Assembly: GCA_963663615.1 (NCBI GenBank)
Contig: OY760517.1
Location: forward strand, 496,001 to 560,000
DNA from: G963663615 sp963663615
GTDB taxonomy: Bacteria > Bacteroidota > Ignavibacteria > Ignavibacteriales > Melioribacteraceae
Length of the DNA stretch: 64,000 nt
Reading direction: 5' to 3'
Within the stretch, counting starts at the first letter, position 1. Each line of letters starts with the position of its first letter. The notes under the pieces were generated by a model. It searched no databases and was not told where the DNA came from. It saw nothing but the letters and a program-made list of their open reading frames with translations. This document shows positions 61,592 to 64,000 of this stretch, one piece after another. Made by a program: the position numbers and the translations under genes.

Positions 61592-63187
61592 ATGTACAAC
61601 AAAGAAGAAATCATCCGACAGTTGGGTGAATTTGGCATTACAAATTTTAGCGATGTCTATTACAACTACAATAATCCCAAGTTATTAAAAGCTGCTTTAA
61701 GTCGAGGAGAAGGGGAGCTATCCGTACATGGTCCGCTTGTCGTAAGGACCGGTCATCATACCGGCAGGAGTCCTAACGACAAGTTTATCGTGGATGAACC
61801 TTCAAGTACAGAACACATCTGGTGGGGAGATGTAAACCGACCTATAAGCACTAAAAATTATGAAAAGCTTTTCTCTAAAGTTTCGGCTTATGTTCAGAGA
61901 AAGGAACTGTTTGTTACCGATGTTTTTGCCGGTTGGAATAAAAATTATCGCATTCCTGTACGCATTATAAGCGAGAGTGCATGGTCTAGCCTCTTTGCTA
62001 ACCATCTATTTGTTACTCCAACCAGTGAGGAGTTAAATAGCTTTACTCCGGAATATACCATTCTGCACATGCCAAAACTACATGCTAATCCTAATACTGA
62101 TGGTACTAACAGCGATGTTTTTGTTGTGGTTAATTTTGGTGAAAAGACAGTACTGATTGGTGGGACTGAGTACGCAGGAGAAATTAAGAAATCAGTTTTT
62201 ACTATTATGAACTATACTTTGCCCCGCAAAGGTGTTATGTCAATGCACTGTTCGGCAAATATAGGTGAAAAGGGTGATTCGGCTGTATTATTTGGTCTTT
62301 CGGGTACCGGTAAAACTACGCTTTCTGCAGATCCAAAACGTATGCTTATTGGCGATGATGAACACGGTTGGAGTGATGATGGTATTTTTAATATTGAGGG
62401 AGGGTGTTACGCCAAGGTAATTAACCTATCCGAAAAGGCTGAACCTCAAATTTATTCTACCACACGTCAGTTTGGTACAATACTGGAGAATGTGGTTATG
62501 GACCCAGAAACAAGTGTACTTGATCTGGATGATAATCGCTATACTGAAAATACTCGTGCGGCTTATCCGCTAACTGCAATTGCTAATGTTAAGGAAGGTG
62601 GCGTTGGTGGACATCCGGAAAATATTATAATGCTTACTGCTGATGCATTTGGTGTATTGCCTCCAATTTCAAAACTTACCAGGGAGCAGGCAATGTATCA
62701 TTTTCTTTCTGGTTATACTGCAAAGGTTGCCGGAACTGAAAAGGGTGTTACTGAGCCAAAGGCTACTTTTAGTACATGTTTTGGTGCTCCTTTTATGGCA
62801 CTTAATCCTTCGGTATATGCCGATTTGCTTGGTGAAAAAATAACCAAACACGGAGCAAAATGCTGGCTAATAAATACCGGCTGGACAGGTGGTCCTTACG
62901 GTAAGGGACATAGAATGGAAATTGCCTATACTCGTGCAATGCTTAATGCTGCCCTTGATGGTACTCTTGATGAAGTTGAGACAAAAGAAGATCCGATATT
63001 TGGATTGCACGTACCTGTGGAAGTTCCCGGTGTGCCATCCAAGGTCCTCGATCCTTCCAATACATGGGAAAGTCGTGAAGATTATGATACAATGGCTAAA
63101 AAACTTGCTGAAATGTTCAATAAAAATTTTAGGCAGTTTGAAAATAGTGCCGATGAAAGTATCAGAAATGCCGGTCCGAACGTATAG
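61592..63187 (+). CDS. pckA: Phosphoenolpyruvate carboxykinase (ATP)
   Basis: 531 residues. It converts oxaloacetate and ATP to phosphoenolpyruvate, ADP and CO2 in gluconeogenesis. Family motifs: VVRTGHHTGRSPNDKF (about 50-65), MHCSANIGEKGDSAVLFGLSGTGKTT with the P-loop at 235-243, and DDEHGWSDDGIFNIEGGCYAK. Length is typical. GGAG lies 5 bases before the ATG at 61592, so I prefer it to the GTG one codon upstream. A strong terminator follows. Confidence 0.97.
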   Translation: MYNKEEIIRQLGEFGITNFSDVYYNYNNPKLLKAALSRGEGELSVHGPLVVRTGHHTGRSPNDKFIVDEPSSTEHIWWGDVNRPISTKNYEKLFSKVSAYVQRKELFVTDVFAGWNKNYRIPVRIISESAWSSLFANHLFVTPTSEELNSFTPEYTILHMPKLHANPNTDGTNSDVFVVVNFGEKTVLIGGTEYAGEIKKSVFTIMNYTLPRKGVMSMHCSANIGEKGDSAVLFGLSGTGKTTLSADPKRMLIGDDEHGWSDDGIFNIEGGCYAKVINLSEKAEPQIYSTTRQFGTILENVVMDPETSVLDLDDNRYTENTRAAYPLTAIANVKEGGVGGHPENIIMLTADAFGVLPPISKLTREQAMYHFLSGYTAKVAGTEKGVTEPKATFSTCFGAPFMALNPSVYADLLGEKITKHGAKCWLINTGWTGGPYGKGHRMEIAYTRAMLNAALDGTLDEVETKEDPIFGLHVPVEVPGVPSKVLDPSNTWESREDYDTMAKKLAEMFNKNFRQFENSADESIRNAGPNV

Positions 63188-63231
63188 TTAAATAAAATAC
63201 GGTGATTAATGTCAACATTTTAATTTATTCT

Positions 63232-63264
63232 AAAACACAGGGTTCCCTCCCTGTGTTTTTTTAT
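63232..63264 (+). terminator. Rho-independent terminator after pckA
   Basis: AAAACACAGGG (63232-63242), loop TTCCCT, CCCTGTGTTTT (63249-63259), then TTTATA. It lies about 45 bp after the pckA stop. Confidence 0.9.
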
Positions 63265-63377
63265 ATATATTATAATGATGGAGCTATCGTTACTAAACTT
63301 TATATATTGTATTTCGATAAATCATAATGTATATTATTTCGTTACCGAATTATTCTAATTAAAAAGATTGTGCCCTG

Positions 63378-64000
63378 ATGAACGAGGAAATATTTGGTGA
63401 AGGTTATCTGAACAAGGATAGTATGCCTGCAAGGGAATTGTTGCAGAACATGCCGTTTGGTATGCTTATACTTGACAGGGATCTTAATATTGAGTGGGTT
63501 AATGATAACATATTTCAGTTTGCTGTTGTTAAACCTGAACATTTTTCCGAGGTAGCGGGCAAAAATATAATGGGAGCAAAACTATTTAGAGATGCTTCCC
63601 TGCTTAAAGAGATAATTAAGCTTAAAGAAGGGCTTAATTTTGAAAAACAAATTGAGAACAGCGACCTATCCGCAGAGTCACCAAGTTATACCAGAATAAA
63701 AGGACGTCCTTTTTTTAAGGATAGCGAGTTTGTTGGTGGTATGCTTATAATTGAAGAATATACTCTTGAGCAAAAAACAGTTCAGGAAGAGTATTTTCGC
63801 TCCGATAATCTTAACAGTCTGATTAAAAACATCTATGATGCGTATTTCATTACTGATGAAACTGGTATGATAAAGTACATTCCCAAATGGAACAAGCTGG
63901 ATTATTTCAGCTTTCCAAAAGCGAATGTACCTAAAAAGATTTTTGACATTTTCCCGGGCAATTCATCCCTTAAAATACGCCGAATATTTGAACAGCTTAA
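63378..64000 (+). CDS. PAS-domain signal transduction protein, truncated by the window
   Basis: About 207 residues are visible, starting MNEEIFGEGYLNKD; the 3' end is outside the window. The first part reads LLQNMPFGMLILDRDLNIEWVNDNIFQF, a PAS domain, with a second PAS-like start at LIKNIYDAYFITDETGMIKYIPKWN near residues 155-175. Such proteins are usually sensor kinases, diguanylate cyclases or PP2C-type phosphatases, and the output domain is not visible. No signal peptide or membrane helix appears in the part seen, so this is a probable cytoplasmic sensor. It has no obvious upstream promoter of the type found elsewhere in the window. Confidence 0.7.
   Translation, partial: MNEEIFGEGYLNKDSMPARELLQNMPFGMLILDRDLNIEWVNDNIFQFAVVKPEHFSEVAGKNIMGAKLFRDASLLKEIIKLKEGLNFEKQIENSDLSAESPSYTRIKGRPFFKDSEFVGGMLIIEEYTLEQKTVQEEYFRSDNLNSLIKNIYDAYFITDETGMIKYIPKWNKLDYFSFPKANVPKKIFDIFPGNSSLKIRRIFEQL

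Overview
The window is an A+T-rich bacterial chromosome segment, dense with genes and mostly housekeeping. The gene families, a bacterial geranylgeranylglyceryl-phosphate synthase, GSCFA and Bat proteins, and -33/-7 boxes of the Bacteroidetes type (TTG or TTTG, then TAnnTTTG) point to the Bacteroidota/Chlorobiota/Ignavibacteriota branch. An Ignavibacteria-like organism is my best guess from recalled protein resemblance; no search was possible. Many genes start with TTG.

Layout. 1-9.5 kb is an accessory patchwork: gmhA (cut by the window edge) with a GGGP synthase, a small Cys-rich protein coupled to a membrane protein, a GyrI-like protein, a GSCFA protein, a secreted barrel-like protein paired with an FN3/propeller lipoprotein, a methyltransferase-like protein, an AlkD-like repair protein and a DUF6544-like protein. 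9.6-14.7 kb holds a BatA-like protein, then hflX overlapping a histidine ammonia-lyase gene. 14.7-15.6 kb is a structured non-coding stretch with two terminators, a paired hairpin repeat and a palindrome between divergent genes.

16.1-31 kb is the conserved translation/RNA cluster rimP-nusA-infB-rbfA-truB-ribF-rpsO-pnp, followed by dus, RNase G, a transaldolase-like gene, gcvT and comB. 31-45 kb runs ftsK-lolA-flippase-like-barrel-uppP-cyclophilin-holA, then an ECF sigma factor with a probable membrane partner, rpmE, rsmB, a RodZ-like gene, ligA and a GT9-like fragment. 45-53 kb has a STAS protein, two sodium:solute symporters, a HAD phosphatase, a 7TM-HD phosphodiesterase and xerD.

53-61 kb is a surface-polysaccharide region: an MsbA-type ABC exporter and an O-antigen-ligase-like protein on +, facing a polyprenyl glycosylphosphotransferase, a GT4 glycosyltransferase and a flippase-like MATE-fold protein on -. 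A long non-coding stretch rich in palindromes separates these from pckA, and the window ends inside a PAS-domain sensor gene.

Most noteworthy: (1) ligA carries a diverged in-frame tandem duplication of the segment with the catalytic lysine, so it has two KIDG motifs; (2) the O-antigen-ligase-like protein has about 260 propeller-like residues inserted in its large extracytoplasmic loop; (3) the ammonia-lyase has Ser-Ser-Gly where the MIO cofactor normally forms from Ala-Ser-Gly; (4) two non-coding loci show small palindromic elements, one with compensatory base changes and one with an apparent 21-bp palindrome insertion. No CRISPR array, prophage, transposase gene or tRNA gene was seen.
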